Shown: positions 1 through 9,318, counted from the stretch's first letter. The stretch is DNA of 47,090 bases from DATKCN01 sp035513175 (GCA_035513175.1 DATKCN010000317.1:1-47090); one strand, 5' to 3'. Notes: generated by a model not told the origin, from the letters alone. Numbers and translations: made by a program.

Positions 1-638
1 GCGCAGTGCTCGTCGAGAATGCGGTTGCGCTCGCCCAGCTCCGCGACTGTGCCATGCGAGTTCCACGTGTCGGCGTACTCCGCCACGATGCCCAGCATGC
101 GCGGGCCGTGCGCCCCGAGCACCAGCGGTGGCCGGGGCTGCTGCACCGGTCCGGGACGGTTTGGCGCGCTGGCAAGCTGGTAGTACGTGCCGTCGTAGGT
201 CGTCGTGTCGTTACGCAGAAACTGGTCGACCAGTTCCACCGCCTCTCGGAAGCGGGCCACCAGCTCCTTCGGCTCCGGGAAATCGATGCCGAACATCTGG
301 TGCTCCGGCACGTACCAGCCCGCGCCGATCCCCAGATCCAGCCGCCCGTTCGAGACGTGATCGACGACGACCGCCTGCTTGGCCAGCAACGCTGGGTGGC
401 GAAAGGTGTTGCAGGAGACCAGCACGCCAATCCTGGCCCGCTCCGTCACGGTGGCAAGTGCCGCCAGCAACGTCCAGCCCTCGAAGTACGGTCCTTGCGG
501 CTGGCTCGGTTGAACGTAGTGGTCGCAGTCCCAGATGCTGTCGAAGCCAAGCCGCTCGTAGTACTGCCAACGTTTGACCGTCTCATCCCACGTCAGATTC
601 TGATCGATGCAGATGCCGAAGCGCGGCTCGCGTCCCAC
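1..638 (-). CDS. Luciferase-like (F420-type) oxidoreductase, 3' end outside window
   Basis: About 212 residues of an LLM-class flavin- or F420-dependent oxidoreductase; the C-terminus lies beyond base 1. The translation opens VGREPRFGICIDQNLTWDET and continues through ERLGFDSIWDCDHY, RIGVLVSCNTFRHPALLAKQ, SNGRLDLGIGAGW and LVLGAHGPRMLGIVAEYADT. These are the usual TIM-barrel landmarks of the bacterial luciferase superfamily (the GIGAGW loop and the cofactor-contacting segments). The start is a GTG at 638 preceded by AGGGAGGTCAGG, a good ribosome site at normal spacing. The members of the family oxidise small alcohols, aldehydes or xenobiotics using F420 or FMN; the substrate cannot be read from the sequence. 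It is divergent from the lipid kinase gene at 850. F420 rather than FMN is inferred from family resemblance only. Confidence 0.85.
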   Translation of the reverse strand, partial: MGREPRFGICIDQNLTWDETVKRWQYYERLGFDSIWDCDHYVQPSQPQGPYFEGWTLLAALATVTERARIGVLVSCNTFRHPALLAKQAVVVDHVSNGRLDLGIGAGWYVPEHQMFGIDFPEPKELVARFREAVELVDQFLRNDTTTYDGTYYQLASAPNRPGPVQQPRPPLVLGAHGPRMLGIVAEYADTWNSHGTVAELGERNRILDEHC

Positions 639-849
639 CCTGACCTCCCTGCCGGTGCGTGCTCTCGCATTGCCTGCCGCGCATCGTACGGCCATGGTCC
701 GGAACCGGCAAGCGGCGCCGTGCGCGCCGGGCGCCGTGGCTTCCGGACAACGCTGGCACGCGGCGCGCGTTGCGTCAGCCGGAGGGTGACGCCTCCTCCG
801 GCTCCAGCGGCGCCCGTCACGGCTGGATTGGCTTGACTCTCGGGGGACC

Positions 850-1725
850 ATGACTGTTCGGGTAATCCTCAATCCAAACGCCGGCACGAAGATTGGCATC
901 GCCTCACCCCGGGTTACCGCCGGCGACCTGCGCGAACTGCTTGCCAGGCGTGGGTTGAGCGCGGAGATCGTCGAGGCGCCCAGCGCGGACCGCGCCCGCG
1001 AGCTGACTCGCGACGCCGTCGCTCGCGGCTGCCGCGCGGTTGTTGCCGCCGGAGGCGACGGCACGGTCGGTCTTGTCGCTGGTGAGCTGATCGGGACGAC
1101 GACCGCGCTGGGCATCCTGCCGCTCGGCAGCGTCATGAACGTGGCCCGCATGCTCGACATACCGCGCGATCTCGACGCGGCCGCGGCGGTGCTCGCCGCC
1201 GGTCGCGCGCGCGCCATCGACGTCGGGCGCGCGAACGGGCAACTCTTCTTCGAATGTGGCTCGGTCGGCATGATCGCGCCGGTCTTCCGCGAGATACAGC
1301 GCATGGAAGATGAGCGCGTCGCGGGAGCGCTGTCTGCCGTGCGCACCGTGCTGCGTTATCGACCGGCTCGCATGATCATGCACCTCGATGACCGCGTGCT
1401 GACGACGCGCTCGCTGCTGGTGACGGTTGCCAACGGGCCATACACCGGAATCGGGCTCACCGTCGCGCCCGACGCGCGGGTCGACGACGGCCTGTTCGAC
1501 GTGCGGGTCTTCCGGCGCTTCGGCAGGTTCGGCCTGGCCTTCTATCTCATGTCGATCGCGGCCGGCCGCACGCGCTACACGCCCCGCATCGACGCCTACC
1601 GGTCGTCCACCGTGCGCATCGAGAGCCGGAGCCCGCTGCCGGCCAGGGCCGACGGCAGCGACCTCGGGTCGACTCCCGTAACGTTCTCTCTGCTGCCGCG
1701 CGCGCTGAAGGTAATCGCCCCCTGA
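850..1725 (+). CDS. Diacylglycerol-kinase-family lipid kinase (YegS/BmrU type)
   Basis: 291 residues, the normal length for the YegS/BmrU/DagK family, which phosphorylates diacylglycerol or other lipids at the membrane. The N-terminus RVILNPNAGTKIG is the family nucleotide-binding start, and AAGGDGTVGLVAGEL (around residues 67-81) carries the GGDGT catalytic signature. LGILPLGSVMNVARMLDIP is the usual following loop, here with V in place of the common T/N. The C-terminal half (VTVANGPYTGIGLTVAPDA, DDGLFDVRVF) is the beta-sandwich domain. The ATG is preceded by CTCGGGGGA. No membrane segment is expected or seen. The gene stands alone between a divergent oxidoreductase and the acyl-CoA ligase. 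A large antisense reading frame overlaps it but lacks any recognisable domain. Confidence 0.9.
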   Translation: MTVRVILNPNAGTKIGIASPRVTAGDLRELLARRGLSAEIVEAPSADRARELTRDAVARGCRAVVAAGGDGTVGLVAGELIGTTTALGILPLGSVMNVARMLDIPRDLDAAAAVLAAGRARAIDVGRANGQLFFECGSVGMIAPVFREIQRMEDERVAGALSAVRTVLRYRPARMIMHLDDRVLTTRSLLVTVANGPYTGIGLTVAPDARVDDGLFDVRVFRRFGRFGLAFYLMSIAAGRTRYTPRIDAYRSSTVRIESRSPLPARADGSDLGSTPVTFSLLPRALKVIAP

Positions 1726-1774
1726 TGGCGCGCGCCGCGACAACGTGGCGCGCGTCCGACGGCACGGGCACGAC

Positions 1775-1803
1775 TTGACGTGGCCCCGATCCGGCGTTAG
1801 TGT
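1775..1803 (+). promoter_or_regulatory. Candidate sigma70-type promoter of the acyl-CoA ligase
   Basis: TTGACG at 1775-1780 and TAGTGT at 1798-1803 are 17 bases apart. A transcript from here would carry a leader of about 110 bases before the ATG at 1920. The -35 box is good and the -10 box is mediocre. Confidence 0.4.
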
Positions 1804-1919
1804 TTGAATAACGGATCTATCTGTCAGCAACACAGATGCGCTCCAGATGATCTCCGCTTATCCCGGCGGACCAGCATTCCACGTTCGGCGCCTGTCGCCG
1901 ATCGCAGCAGGAGGACCGC

Positions 1920-3779
1920 ATGACAGTCAGTGGGCAACCCACCAGCGTCGATCACGCCGCACGGACACAGGAGACGCCAAGGCCATGGGTCAGCCACTAC
2001 CCGGCCGGAACGCCGGAGAGCCTGACGTTTCCGGACTCGGTGATCCCTGATCTGTTGCGTGACGCCGCGCAACGCTATCCCGACCGCACCGCGTACACCT
2101 ACTACGGGATGCACATCTCGTTCAAGGAGCTGGACCGGCTCTCCTCGATGTTCGCCAACCGTCTGATCGAGCACGGCGTGAAGAAGGGCGATCCGGTCCT
2201 GGTCGTGCTGGCAAACTTGCCGCAGTTCCCCATCGCACACTTCGGCATCATGAAGGCCGGCGGAGTCGTGGCCGCGCTCTCACCGTTGCTCGTCGAGCGG
2301 GAGATCTCCCAACTGGCGGCCGACTCCGGGGCGCGCGTCATCGTGGCGCTGGACCGCGTCTGGGACCGCGTCGGCCCGATCGTCGAGCGCAAGGAAGTCG
2401 ATGTCGCCATCGTCACCGGCCCCCACGACTACCTGCCAACGGTCAAGCGGCTGCTCTATCCGCTGAAGTACCGCAAGGAGATGATCAAGGTTCCGCATGA
2501 CCCGAAGGCGGGCATCCATGCGTTCCGCAAGTTCATCGGCGGCGCGTCGTCGAGCGATCCGCGGGTGGCGATCGCTCCGGGGGATCTGGCCTCGTTTCAG
2601 TACACCGGGGGCACGACCGGGCTCCCGAAGGCGGCCATGCTGACACACCGGAACCTGATCGCCAACACGATGCAGGTGCGCGCCTGGGTTCCCGACCTGC
2701 GCGAAGGCGAGGAGACGCTGATGGCGATCCTGCCGTTCTTCCACTCCTACGGCGTGACCTTGTGCCTGCACTTCGCGGCGCACCTGGGAGCGACGACTGT
2801 GCTGGTGCCGCGCTTCGAGATTGCTGACGTGATGGAGCAGATTACGAAGTACCAGCCGACGTTGCTGCCTGGAGTGCCAACCCTCTACACGGCGATCAAC
2901 GGCGCCGCCGAGAACAATGACGAGCGGCAGCAGGCACTCAAGTCGATCCGCTACTGCATCAGCGGCGGCGCTCCGTTGCCGCGTGAGGTGCAACGGCGCT
3001 TCGAGGAAATCACCGGCGGGCATCTGGTCGAGGGGTACGGGCTTTCCGAGTCGTCGCCGGTGACACACTGCAACCCGCTGGACGGCCGCGCCCGCAACGG
3101 CACGGTCGGCGTTCCCGTGCCGAACACCGAGTGTCGCATCGTGGACCTGGAGACCCGTCAGCCCATGCCGCAGGGCGAGCGGGGCGAGATCGCCGTGCGC
3201 GGTCCACAGGTCATGCGCGGCTACTGGAAGCGTCCGGAGGACACGGCGGCCGTGCTATCCGATGACGGTTGGCTCTACACCGGCGACATCGGCATCATGG
3301 ATGAGGACGGCTTCTTCAGCATCGTCGACCGTCAGAAGGACGTCGTCATCACCGGCGGCGAGAACATCTATCCCCGCGAGGTGGAAGAGGTGCTCTACCT
3401 GCATCCGAAAGTGCTGGAGGCGGCCGTCGTCGGCGTGCCGCACCCGGTCGGCGGGCAGGTCGTCAAGGCCTTCATCGTCGCCAGGCCGGGCGAGTCGCTC
3501 GACCGGCGCGAGGTGCTCCAGTTCTGCGCCGATCATCTGGCGAAGTACAAGATTCCGCGGCTGATCGAGTTCCGCGAGTCGCTGCCGAAGGCCGGCACCG
3601 GCAAGATCCTGCGCCGGGCGTTGCAGGAGGAAGAGGCCGCCAGGAAGCCACGCCGGTCCCGCGGGGCGCAGGCCGATGCGCCGCAGTCAACGGCTGAGTC
3701 GGAGAGCGAGGCCGAGGAGTTGCTGGCTCCCCCGGAGGCGTCCGACGACGCGCCGGTCCGATCAACCGAAGACGCGTAG
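1920..3779 (+). CDS. fadD: Long-chain fatty acid-CoA ligase (AMP-binding family)
   Basis: 619 residues of the ANL adenylate-forming superfamily, activating fatty acids to acyl-CoA through an acyl-AMP. Signatures in order: SFKELDRLSSMFANRL; the P-loop YTGGTTGLPKAAMLTHRNL (around residue 227); HSYGVTL; GYGLSESSPVTHCNP; GWLYTGDIG with the ribose-binding Asp; DRQKDVVITGGENIYPREVE; and the catalytic lysine in PKAGTGKILRR near residue 560. After that lysine comes an acidic, low-complexity tail of about 55 residues rich in E, A, S and D, longer than usual for the family. The start is fixed by GCAGGAGGACCGC before the ATG. Chain length is not readable; other carboxylic acid-CoA ligases are possible. 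Transcription probably ends at the hairpin at 3802. Confidence 0.9.
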   Translation: MTVSGQPTSVDHAARTQETPRPWVSHYPAGTPESLTFPDSVIPDLLRDAAQRYPDRTAYTYYGMHISFKELDRLSSMFANRLIEHGVKKGDPVLVVLANLPQFPIAHFGIMKAGGVVAALSPLLVEREISQLAADSGARVIVALDRVWDRVGPIVERKEVDVAIVTGPHDYLPTVKRLLYPLKYRKEMIKVPHDPKAGIHAFRKFIGGASSSDPRVAIAPGDLASFQYTGGTTGLPKAAMLTHRNLIANTMQVRAWVPDLREGEETLMAILPFFHSYGVTLCLHFAAHLGATTVLVPRFEIADVMEQITKYQPTLLPGVPTLYTAINGAAENNDERQQALKSIRYCISGGAPLPREVQRRFEEITGGHLVEGYGLSESSPVTHCNPLDGRARNGTVGVPVPNTECRIVDLETRQPMPQGERGEIAVRGPQVMRGYWKRPEDTAAVLSDDGWLYTGDIGIMDEDGFFSIVDRQKDVVITGGENIYPREVEEVLYLHPKVLEAAVVGVPHPVGGQVVKAFIVARPGESLDRREVLQFCADHLAKYKIPRLIEFRESLPKAGTGKILRRALQEEEAARKPRRSRGAQADAPQSTAESESEAEELLAPPEASDDAPVRSTEDA

Positions 3780-3801
3780 TCAACGACCCTGGTGATCACT
3801 T

Positions 3802-3829
3802 GACGCCAGCGGATCGCGCCGCTGGCGTC
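3802..3829 (+). terminator. Rho-independent terminator after the acyl-CoA ligase
   Basis: Perfect 11-bp arms GACGCCAGCGG (3802-3812) and CCGCTGGCGTC (3819-3829) enclose the six-base loop ATCGCG. They are followed by a modest T-rich tail, CTTATTCCTAT. The hairpin lies 22 bases past the ligase stop codon. The other orientation has no T-tail, so it probably serves only the plus-strand gene. Confidence 0.7.
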
Positions 3830-3889
3830 CTTATTCCTATGAGACGGAGCCCTGCCCACATCGCGGATGTGAGTCAGACACGCTCTGGG

Positions 3890-6031
3890 TTATTCAGCCC
3901 TTACGAGCAACTGCACGTCATCGAACCAGGCCGTTAGCTCACCGGAGAAGCTTTCAGCGTACATGCCCCAGTACCCGACTTCGGCGCCTACGTCAACGGC
4001 GATCAGCACGTCATCGGAGTTGACCTTGAGGGTCATGTAGGTCCCGTCGACCTGAATCGCAAGCGTATTGATCGATCGTAGCTCGATGGTTCCCTGCTCG
4101 ACGCTGGACAAGTGCGTGAACTCGCCATGTTCGACCTGGTGACAACCTGCTCCACCCACGGATGACAGCCAGCACATGTAGTACGAGGCCGTGCCATCGT
4201 CTTCACGTCGATATCGAACGGACAAACCCGCCCGTCCATCCCCCTCAAACGACACACGAGCGAAAATGAAACCGTCTGACATCGGGTCAAGCCACACGGC
4301 GCTTGATGTCTGCCAGCGATTCTCCGGAACGGAGACGCGGTACAGCCCGTCCTGCAGAGAGTACGTTCCTCCACTACCACCTGAAGATTCGCCAATATAA
4401 AACTCTGTCGGGCCTTCGAATTCATCATAGATAAGCTGCGTCCACCCCTCTGGCACGGAATCGCCAGCCACTGTCGGCATAACAGGAGCAAGCACGATGC
4501 GCGTCGGCGTCGGACTGTGAATACGAACGGACGCCGTGGTTGGTGTGGCCGTCGGCGCCTCCGTGCCAACGACGCGAGCCGTGGCTGTCATCGGCGCCGA
4601 TGGCGTGCTCGCAGGCGCAGCGGATGGTGTCGCCGACCGGGCCGCCGCGTTCGTTGGCGTCGCGCCGACCAGGATCACTGCCTGCGTCGGTTCGGCGCTC
4701 GCGGCCGGCGGTATCGCCGCCAACGCCGTCGACGTCGAGTCTGCTCCGCTTCGTCGCGACCCGTCCCGCCCCAGCACGTACAGGGTCGTCGCTACGCTGA
4801 CCGCAACGAGCATGAGCGCCACAGCAGCGATCGCGAAGTATATCGGCATGCGCCCTCGTTCCGGCGAGCCCTCGGCGCCGAAGAAATCAGGCGGAAGCTG
4901 ACGATAGCCGCCGGATCCAGCCGATGACGCAACAGATCGCGCAGACGCGGGTGGCAGCGACTCATGCGCGGCCCCGCCTGCCATGGGCACGGCCATCGCC
5001 GATGGCGTGACACGAAGAGCAGGAGCATCGTCCAGCTCGGCGTCAATGAGGCGGGTTGACGCGGTTTGTTCCACACGTCCGTCGGGCTCTCCGTCGTCCG
5101 GCACGACGACGGTCGTTTCCAACGGCCAGGGAGGCGCGGGGACACGCGCTGCCGCGGACTCGGGAGGCGAGGCAGGCAGCGCCGCGCGGGTCGCGCTCGT
5201 CAACTCGCGAAAGAAGGCATCGACCGACGGATACCGGTCACCCGGGTCTTTCGACAGTCCGCGCGCCAGCACGCGCTCGATCGCCCGGGGAAACGTCGGC
5301 ACGATCGTATGCGGCGGCGGCGGCAACTCGTTGATGTGCTTCTGGATCACTCCCACCGGCGTTGGCGCCGTAAACGGCGTCCGTCCGACCAGTAACTGAT
5401 ACGCCACGACCGCCAGCGAATACTGGTCGACGGCGGGCGTCACATCGGCGGTCCCCATGGATTGCTCGGGCGCCATGTATTCCGGCGTCCCAACGATCAT
5501 GCCGGTAATCGTCACGTTCTGCGGGTCCGCGAGCTTGACTAGCCCGAAGTCGGTCAGAAAAACGTCGCCATGCTCGTCCAGCATGACGTTTGCGGGCTTG
5601 ACATCGCGATGGATCATGCCGCGCTGATGCGCGTACGTCAGCGCGGACGTGATGGCGCCAAGAATCGCCAGTGAGTCCTCAGCGGACAGTGGCCGATCCT
5701 GCTCGTGCCTGCGGGCCAGCTCATCGCGCAGGCTCGGACCGTCGATCAGCTCCATGACCATGAAGTGATAGCCCTGGTCGGCCCCGAAGTCGATCACGCC
5801 GACGATGTTGGAATGACGCAGATGGGCGATCGCGCGCGCCTCCCGCTGGAACCGCTCCCGGAACGTGGCGTCTTCGCTGAGGTGGGGGTACATGACCTTG
5901 ATGGCGACGCGTCGCCCGAGCGACTCCTGGATGCCCTCGCAGACGATGCCCATGCCGCCACGGGCGATCACGCGCCGCACCGTGTGCCCGCCGAGCGACA
6001 GACCTATCAACGAGGTCGCGAATCCAGACAC
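3890..6031 (-). CDS. Receptor Ser/Thr protein kinase with lectin-like extracellular domain
   Basis: 713 residues of the PknB/Hanks class. The intact kinase domain (about residues 10-275) shows glycine loop ARGGMGIV (23-30), ATP lysine K45 (RVAIKV), HRDVKPAN with catalytic D143, DFG at 161-163 and GTPEYMAPEQ. A Pro/Ala/Ser-rich linker leads to one membrane helix, YFAIAAVALMLVAVSVATTL, near residue 400, then an outer Thr/Pro/Ala linker. The last 190 residues start around WTQLIYDEFEGPTEFYIGES and end WFDDVQLLV, a pattern like the concanavalin-A/LamG-like (DUF1080-type) jelly roll, so a ligand-binding sensor is inferred. The start is a GTG in MSGFATSLIGLSLGG, chosen because the paralogue at 8355 begins in exactly the same way. 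GGAGT lies just upstream. The gene is tandem with that paralogue, 293 bases apart, and has its own candidate promoter at 6146. Confidence 0.93.
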   Translation of the reverse strand: MSGFATSLIGLSLGGHTVRRVIARGGMGIVCEGIQESLGRRVAIKVMYPHLSEDATFRERFQREARAIAHLRHSNIVGVIDFGADQGYHFMVMELIDGPSLRDELARRHEQDRPLSAEDSLAILGAITSALTYAHQRGMIHRDVKPANVMLDEHGDVFLTDFGLVKLADPQNVTITGMIVGTPEYMAPEQSMGTADVTPAVDQYSLAVVAYQLLVGRTPFTAPTPVGVIQKHINELPPPPHTIVPTFPRAIERVLARGLSKDPGDRYPSVDAFFRELTSATRAALPASPPESAAARVPAPPWPLETTVVVPDDGEPDGRVEQTASTRLIDAELDDAPALRVTPSAMAVPMAGGAAHESLPPASARSVASSAGSGGYRQLPPDFFGAEGSPERGRMPIYFAIAAVALMLVAVSVATTLYVLGRDGSRRSGADSTSTALAAIPPAASAEPTQAVILVGATPTNAAARSATPSAAPASTPSAPMTATARVVGTEAPTATPTTASVRIHSPTPTRIVLAPVMPTVAGDSVPEGWTQLIYDEFEGPTEFYIGESSGGSGGTYSLQDGLYRVSVPENRWQTSSAVWLDPMSDGFIFARVSFEGDGRAGLSVRYRREDDGTASYYMCWLSSVGGAGCHQVEHGEFTHLSSVEQGTIELRSINTLAIQVDGTYMTLKVNSDDVLIAVDVGAEVGYWGMYAESFSGELTAWFDDVQLLVRAE

Positions 6032-6145
6032 GCGCCATGACTCCAGTCCGAGGCAGTTGCCACACCGCGCGGTCGTCCAGGTCTATGGGCGTGCCACTGG
6101 GCTTAACTCAACGAACCCAGAGAACCGTATGCAATGAGCGCGTCG

Positions 6146-6154
6146 ATTGTAGCA
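6146..6154 (-). promoter_or_regulatory. Extended -10 promoter candidate of the first receptor kinase
   Basis: On the minus strand the sequence reads CGTGCTACAATC: TGC followed by TACAAT, an extended -10 box. No convincing -35 box is present at 16-18 bases. It lies 115 bases from the GTG at 6031, exactly the spacing of the same motif before the second kinase. The rest of the 6032-6324 gap shows nothing else I can name. Confidence 0.45.
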
Positions 6155-6324
6155 CGGGCCCGGCCGTCTGCTGTCACTGGCAGGCATCCGGCAACGAGAC
6201 GGACATCGTCCCTTAGATGTCGACTGCCACATGAGCACGGGTCCGTCGCCGCGGGCGCGCTCGTGCTCCCATGGGCGGGCGTCATGGTCGAGCCAACAAC
6301 CCGCTCGCATTGCCGAAACCGGAA

Positions 6325-8355
6325 TCAGGATGGGTTGAACGGCCAGGTCGTGCGGGCGCCCGCGTCCATCGTGACAGTGCTGGTGAAGTCGTTGTACCCC
6401 TCAGCACGGAACGAGTACTCGTATACCCCGGCCGGGAACGCGCGGGTCGACGTGGAGCGCGCGTCCACCCACATTTCGCCCCAGCCGTCGAACTCAAGCG
6501 TCATCGGCACTTCGAGGTTGTTCTGAATCTCGACGATCTCGACCTCGGCGTTGTCATAGAACTCCCAGAAGTAGCTGCCGCCTTCCTCCCAGGTGATCTG
6601 TCCCTCCAGCGGGAGATAGCCGTCGGCTCGCTGCACGTATGACCACGTTCCCGCCGGCACGGCGCGCCAGACGTATTCATTCGGCTGTGCGACGAACGAG
6701 CCCACACCAACCAGCTCGATCCAGGTCGGCACACTCATGTAATTTCGCAGCTCTACTTCCGCGGCCGGACCGGGGATATCGCCGAGCAACACCGGAGTGG
6801 GTGACGGCGTTGGCGTGATCGGGTTGATCACGAACGGTGTGGGCGAGGGGATAACGCGCCGGGTCTGCGTTGGCGTGAGTTGCGACGGTGGCTGCGTGGG
6901 ACGCTCCGTAGGCGTCGGTTCCAGGGTCGCGGTTGCCGTTGGCGTGTCCTGCTCGACCGCGACATCGGTTGGTGTTGCCTCAACCAGGACGACGGCGTTG
7001 GTCGCCTCGGCGTCCGCCGTCTGGGTCCCAGCCGCCTCGGACGTCGTGGTGGCTGCCGCCGCTGCCGGGTCCTCGGGATCGTCCCCGCCGCCGAAGATCG
7101 AGGCGACCGCGATTCCGCCAACCAGCAGCATCAGGGCGAGCGCGACGACCGCCGCGACGAGCGGGACGCGGCTCCTGCCTGCCGCGTCCCCTCGCACGGG
7201 GACGGCGGTGGACGGGGGTCCATATCCTCCCGAGCTGGCGTCGCCAACCGGTGGAGGCGCCTGCGCATCCGCCACCACGGCGCCGGTGGAGGAAACCACG
7301 CTTGCCGCCAACCCCGCTGCTGACGCGGCCAGGAGCGGCGTCGACGCCGTGACCTGATCGGGATCATGCTGCGGAAGGGTCGCCTCCGTTACCTGTGATG
7401 GTTCGGCGGGCTGACCTGTCGGGGTGGTGACGACGGCAGCCGGCGTCGCTCCCGCGACCCCCGGATCGGGCGCGGTTGTCGGGATGACGGCAGCCGCCGG
7501 GAGCGTCGCGAGGGACACGTCCTGCAGTTCCCGAAAGAACGTGTCCACGGACGGGTAGCGCTCGGACGGCTCCTTCGCCAGCCCGCGCATCAGAACGCGC
7601 TCGACATCCGCGGGGAAGGTCGGGATGATGGTGTGCGGCGGCGGTGGCGGCTCAGTGATGTGCTTCTGTATCACGCCGACTGGAGTGGGCGCGGTAAACG
7701 GCACACGCCCAACGAGCAGCTGATACGAGAGGATCGCGAGCGAGTACTGGTCCGCCGCCGGCGTGACGTCCGCGACCCCGGCGGACTGTTCCGGCGCCAT
7801 GTACTCGGGTGTTCCGACGATCATGCCGGCTACGGTCACGTTCTGGCTGTCCGCCAGCTTGACGAGCCCGAAGTCAGTCAGGAAGACATCGCCGCTGGAG
7901 TCCAGCATTACGTTCGCGGGCTTGACGTCGCGGTGCACGAACCCCCGGTTGTGCGCGTACGACAGGGCCGCGGCGACTTTGCCGATGATGATCAGCGAAT
8001 CTTCGGTGGAAAACGGCTTGCTCTGCGCGTGACGCCGGGTCAGCTCGTCGCGCAGGCTCGGGCCGTCGATCAGGTCCATCGCCATGAAGAAGAAGCCCTG
8101 GTCGGCCCCGAAGTCGATCACGCCGACGATGTTGGGATGGCGCAGCTGGGCGATCGCGCGGGCCTCCCGCTGGAAGCGATCACGGAAGGACTCATCCTCG
8201 CCGAGGTGCGGATAGAGCACCTTGACCGCCACGCGGCGGCCCAACGACTCCTGGGTGCCCTCGTACACGATTCCCATGCCGCCGCGAGCGATCATGCGCC
8301 GGATCGAGTAGCCACCGAGCGTCAGTCCAATGAGGGAGTTAGCAAATCCTGACAC
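6325..8355 (-). CDS. Receptor Ser/Thr protein kinase with repeated beta-rich extracellular domain
   Basis: 676 residues, paralogue of the next kinase downstream. The kinase domain aligns without gaps over at least the first 275 residues: ARGGMGIV, K45, HRDVKPAN, DFG and GTPEYMAPEQ are all intact. A linker rich in T, P, A and V leads to a single membrane helix, VPLVAAVVALALMLLVGGIA, near residue 405, then a long Thr/Pro linker (TPTATATLEPTPTERPTQPP). The last 140 residues hold two similar units, one around LRNYMSVPTWIELVGVGSF and one around IQNNLEVPMTLEFDGWGEM, each ending in a PAGxYxYxxxxEGY-like turn. This resembles PEGA-type surface domains. The ectodomain is unrelated to that of its neighbour, so the pair probably senses different signals through equivalent kinases. 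The start is a GTG (MSGFANSLIG) with GGAG about ten bases upstream. Confidence 0.93.
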   Translation of the reverse strand: MSGFANSLIGLTLGGYSIRRMIARGGMGIVYEGTQESLGRRVAVKVLYPHLGEDESFRDRFQREARAIAQLRHPNIVGVIDFGADQGFFFMAMDLIDGPSLRDELTRRHAQSKPFSTEDSLIIIGKVAAALSYAHNRGFVHRDVKPANVMLDSSGDVFLTDFGLVKLADSQNVTVAGMIVGTPEYMAPEQSAGVADVTPAADQYSLAILSYQLLVGRVPFTAPTPVGVIQKHITEPPPPPHTIIPTFPADVERVLMRGLAKEPSERYPSVDTFFRELQDVSLATLPAAAVIPTTAPDPGVAGATPAAVVTTPTGQPAEPSQVTEATLPQHDPDQVTASTPLLAASAAGLAASVVSSTGAVVADAQAPPPVGDASSGGYGPPSTAVPVRGDAAGRSRVPLVAAVVALALMLLVGGIAVASIFGGGDDPEDPAAAAATTTSEAAGTQTADAEATNAVVLVEATPTDVAVEQDTPTATATLEPTPTERPTQPPSQLTPTQTRRVIPSPTPFVINPITPTPSPTPVLLGDIPGPAAEVELRNYMSVPTWIELVGVGSFVAQPNEYVWRAVPAGTWSYVQRADGYLPLEGQITWEEGGSYFWEFYDNAEVEIVEIQNNLEVPMTLEFDGWGEMWVDARSTSTRAFPAGVYEYSFRAEGYNDFTSTVTMDAGARTTWPFNPS

Positions 8356-8469
8356 GCTGAGGAACTCCAGTTTGCCGTGGCCGCTGATTTACGGGGCGGC
8401 GACGTGTGTCCATATGACAGCCGGGCGCTGGGGTCCGGCAAGCAAGACCGTGAACGTCGAATAGCGAGG

Positions 8470-8478
8470 ATTGTAGCA
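8470..8478 (-). promoter_or_regulatory. Extended -10 promoter candidate of the second receptor kinase
   Basis: Minus strand CGTGCTACAATC, the same eleven bases CGTGCTACAAT as before the other kinase, again 115 bases from the start codon. The intervening leaders are otherwise not obviously alike, so this is either a shared ancestral promoter or a strong convention of this genome. Confidence 0.45.
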
Positions 8479-8505
8479 CGATCATGCTGGGCTTCCGCCG
8501 GTCGA

Positions 8506-9318
8506 TCAGCCGCTGGTCTCCAACTGCAATGCGCCGTCACCGGTTCGTCGTCGCATCAGATACGCGAGCGCGAGCGCCCCCGCGACGAGGCCGGCGATCG
8601 ACATGACCTGGGCCTCCTGGAGTCCCCAGAACCAGACGCGCTCCTCGCGCACGAACGAGATGAAGAAGCGTCCGAACGCGTAGAGCGAGATGAACAGGGC
8701 GAACAGCGCGCCATTTGGCAGACCGCGCGTGCGCAACGCCATGACGAGGCCAAAGATCGCGAAGTTCATCGCCATGTCGTACACCGGATACGGATGCGTT
8801 GGCACGTTCAGCAGCCGGTTGGGGATGAACGAGTCCGGGTTGGTGTAAATGAAGGCGAAAGGCGCGTCGGTCTGCGCCCCCCACGCGTCCCCGTTGACGA
8901 TGCAGCCGAAGCGACCAACGGCCTGGGCCAGCAGCAGGCCAGGCGCGACCGCGTCGATGGCTGGCAGCACTGGGACGTTGTAGATCGTGCAGCCCACGAC
9001 GACGCCAATGAAGCCGCCGACGACCGCGCCGTAGATCGCCAGCCCGCCCGACTGGAAATTCAGGATCTGTGTCGGATGGTCGAGGTAGTGACCCATCCGA
9101 TCCATGACGTGGAACAGCCGCGCTCCGAGGATGCCGCTGGCGACGCCGATGATGGCGATGTTGCCGAAGTTGGTCTCGTCAAGGCGTTTGCGGTGAAACT
9201 CACGGCTGGTGAACCAGACGCCGACGAAGATGCCGACCATGATCGCCAGGCTGTACCAGCGGAACTCCATCCCAGCCACCTCGAAGATGACCGGATCGAT
9301 TCCGATTTCAATCTGCAT
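8506..9318 (-). CDS. lgt: Prolipoprotein diacylglyceryl transferase
   Basis: 270 residues from the ATG at 9318, the normal length for Lgt, the membrane enzyme that adds diacylglycerol from phosphatidylglycerol to the lipobox cysteine of prolipoproteins. About seven hydrophobic segments are visible. Family landmarks: IRWYSL-like FRWYSLAIMVGIFVG, GARLFHVMDRMGHYLDHP, QSGGLAIYGAVVGGFIG and the signature QAVGRFGCIVNGDAWG containing the catalytic Arg/Asn region. HPYPVYDMAMNF and GRFFISFVREE close the family pattern. A longer frame opens 57 bases upstream, but MQIEIGIDPVIFEVAGME is the typical Lgt N-terminus and GAGG lies at proper distance. The gene fits the presence of several lipoprotein precursors in this window (binding proteins at 35024 and 40682). 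It converges with nothing and is divergent from gltX. Confidence 0.95.
   Translation of the reverse strand: MQIEIGIDPVIFEVAGMEFRWYSLAIMVGIFVGVWFTSREFHRKRLDETNFGNIAIIGVASGILGARLFHVMDRMGHYLDHPTQILNFQSGGLAIYGAVVGGFIGVVVGCTIYNVPVLPAIDAVAPGLLLAQAVGRFGCIVNGDAWGAQTDAPFAFIYTNPDSFIPNRLLNVPTHPYPVYDMAMNFAIFGLVMALRTRGLPNGALFALFISLYAFGRFFISFVREERVWFWGLQEAQVMSIAGLVAGALALAYLMRRRTGDGALQLETSG

Noticed and set aside
904..1833. 309-residue antisense frame across the lipid kinase
   Set aside because: Lies opposite a gene with all its family motifs, has no recognisable domain and no ribosome site.
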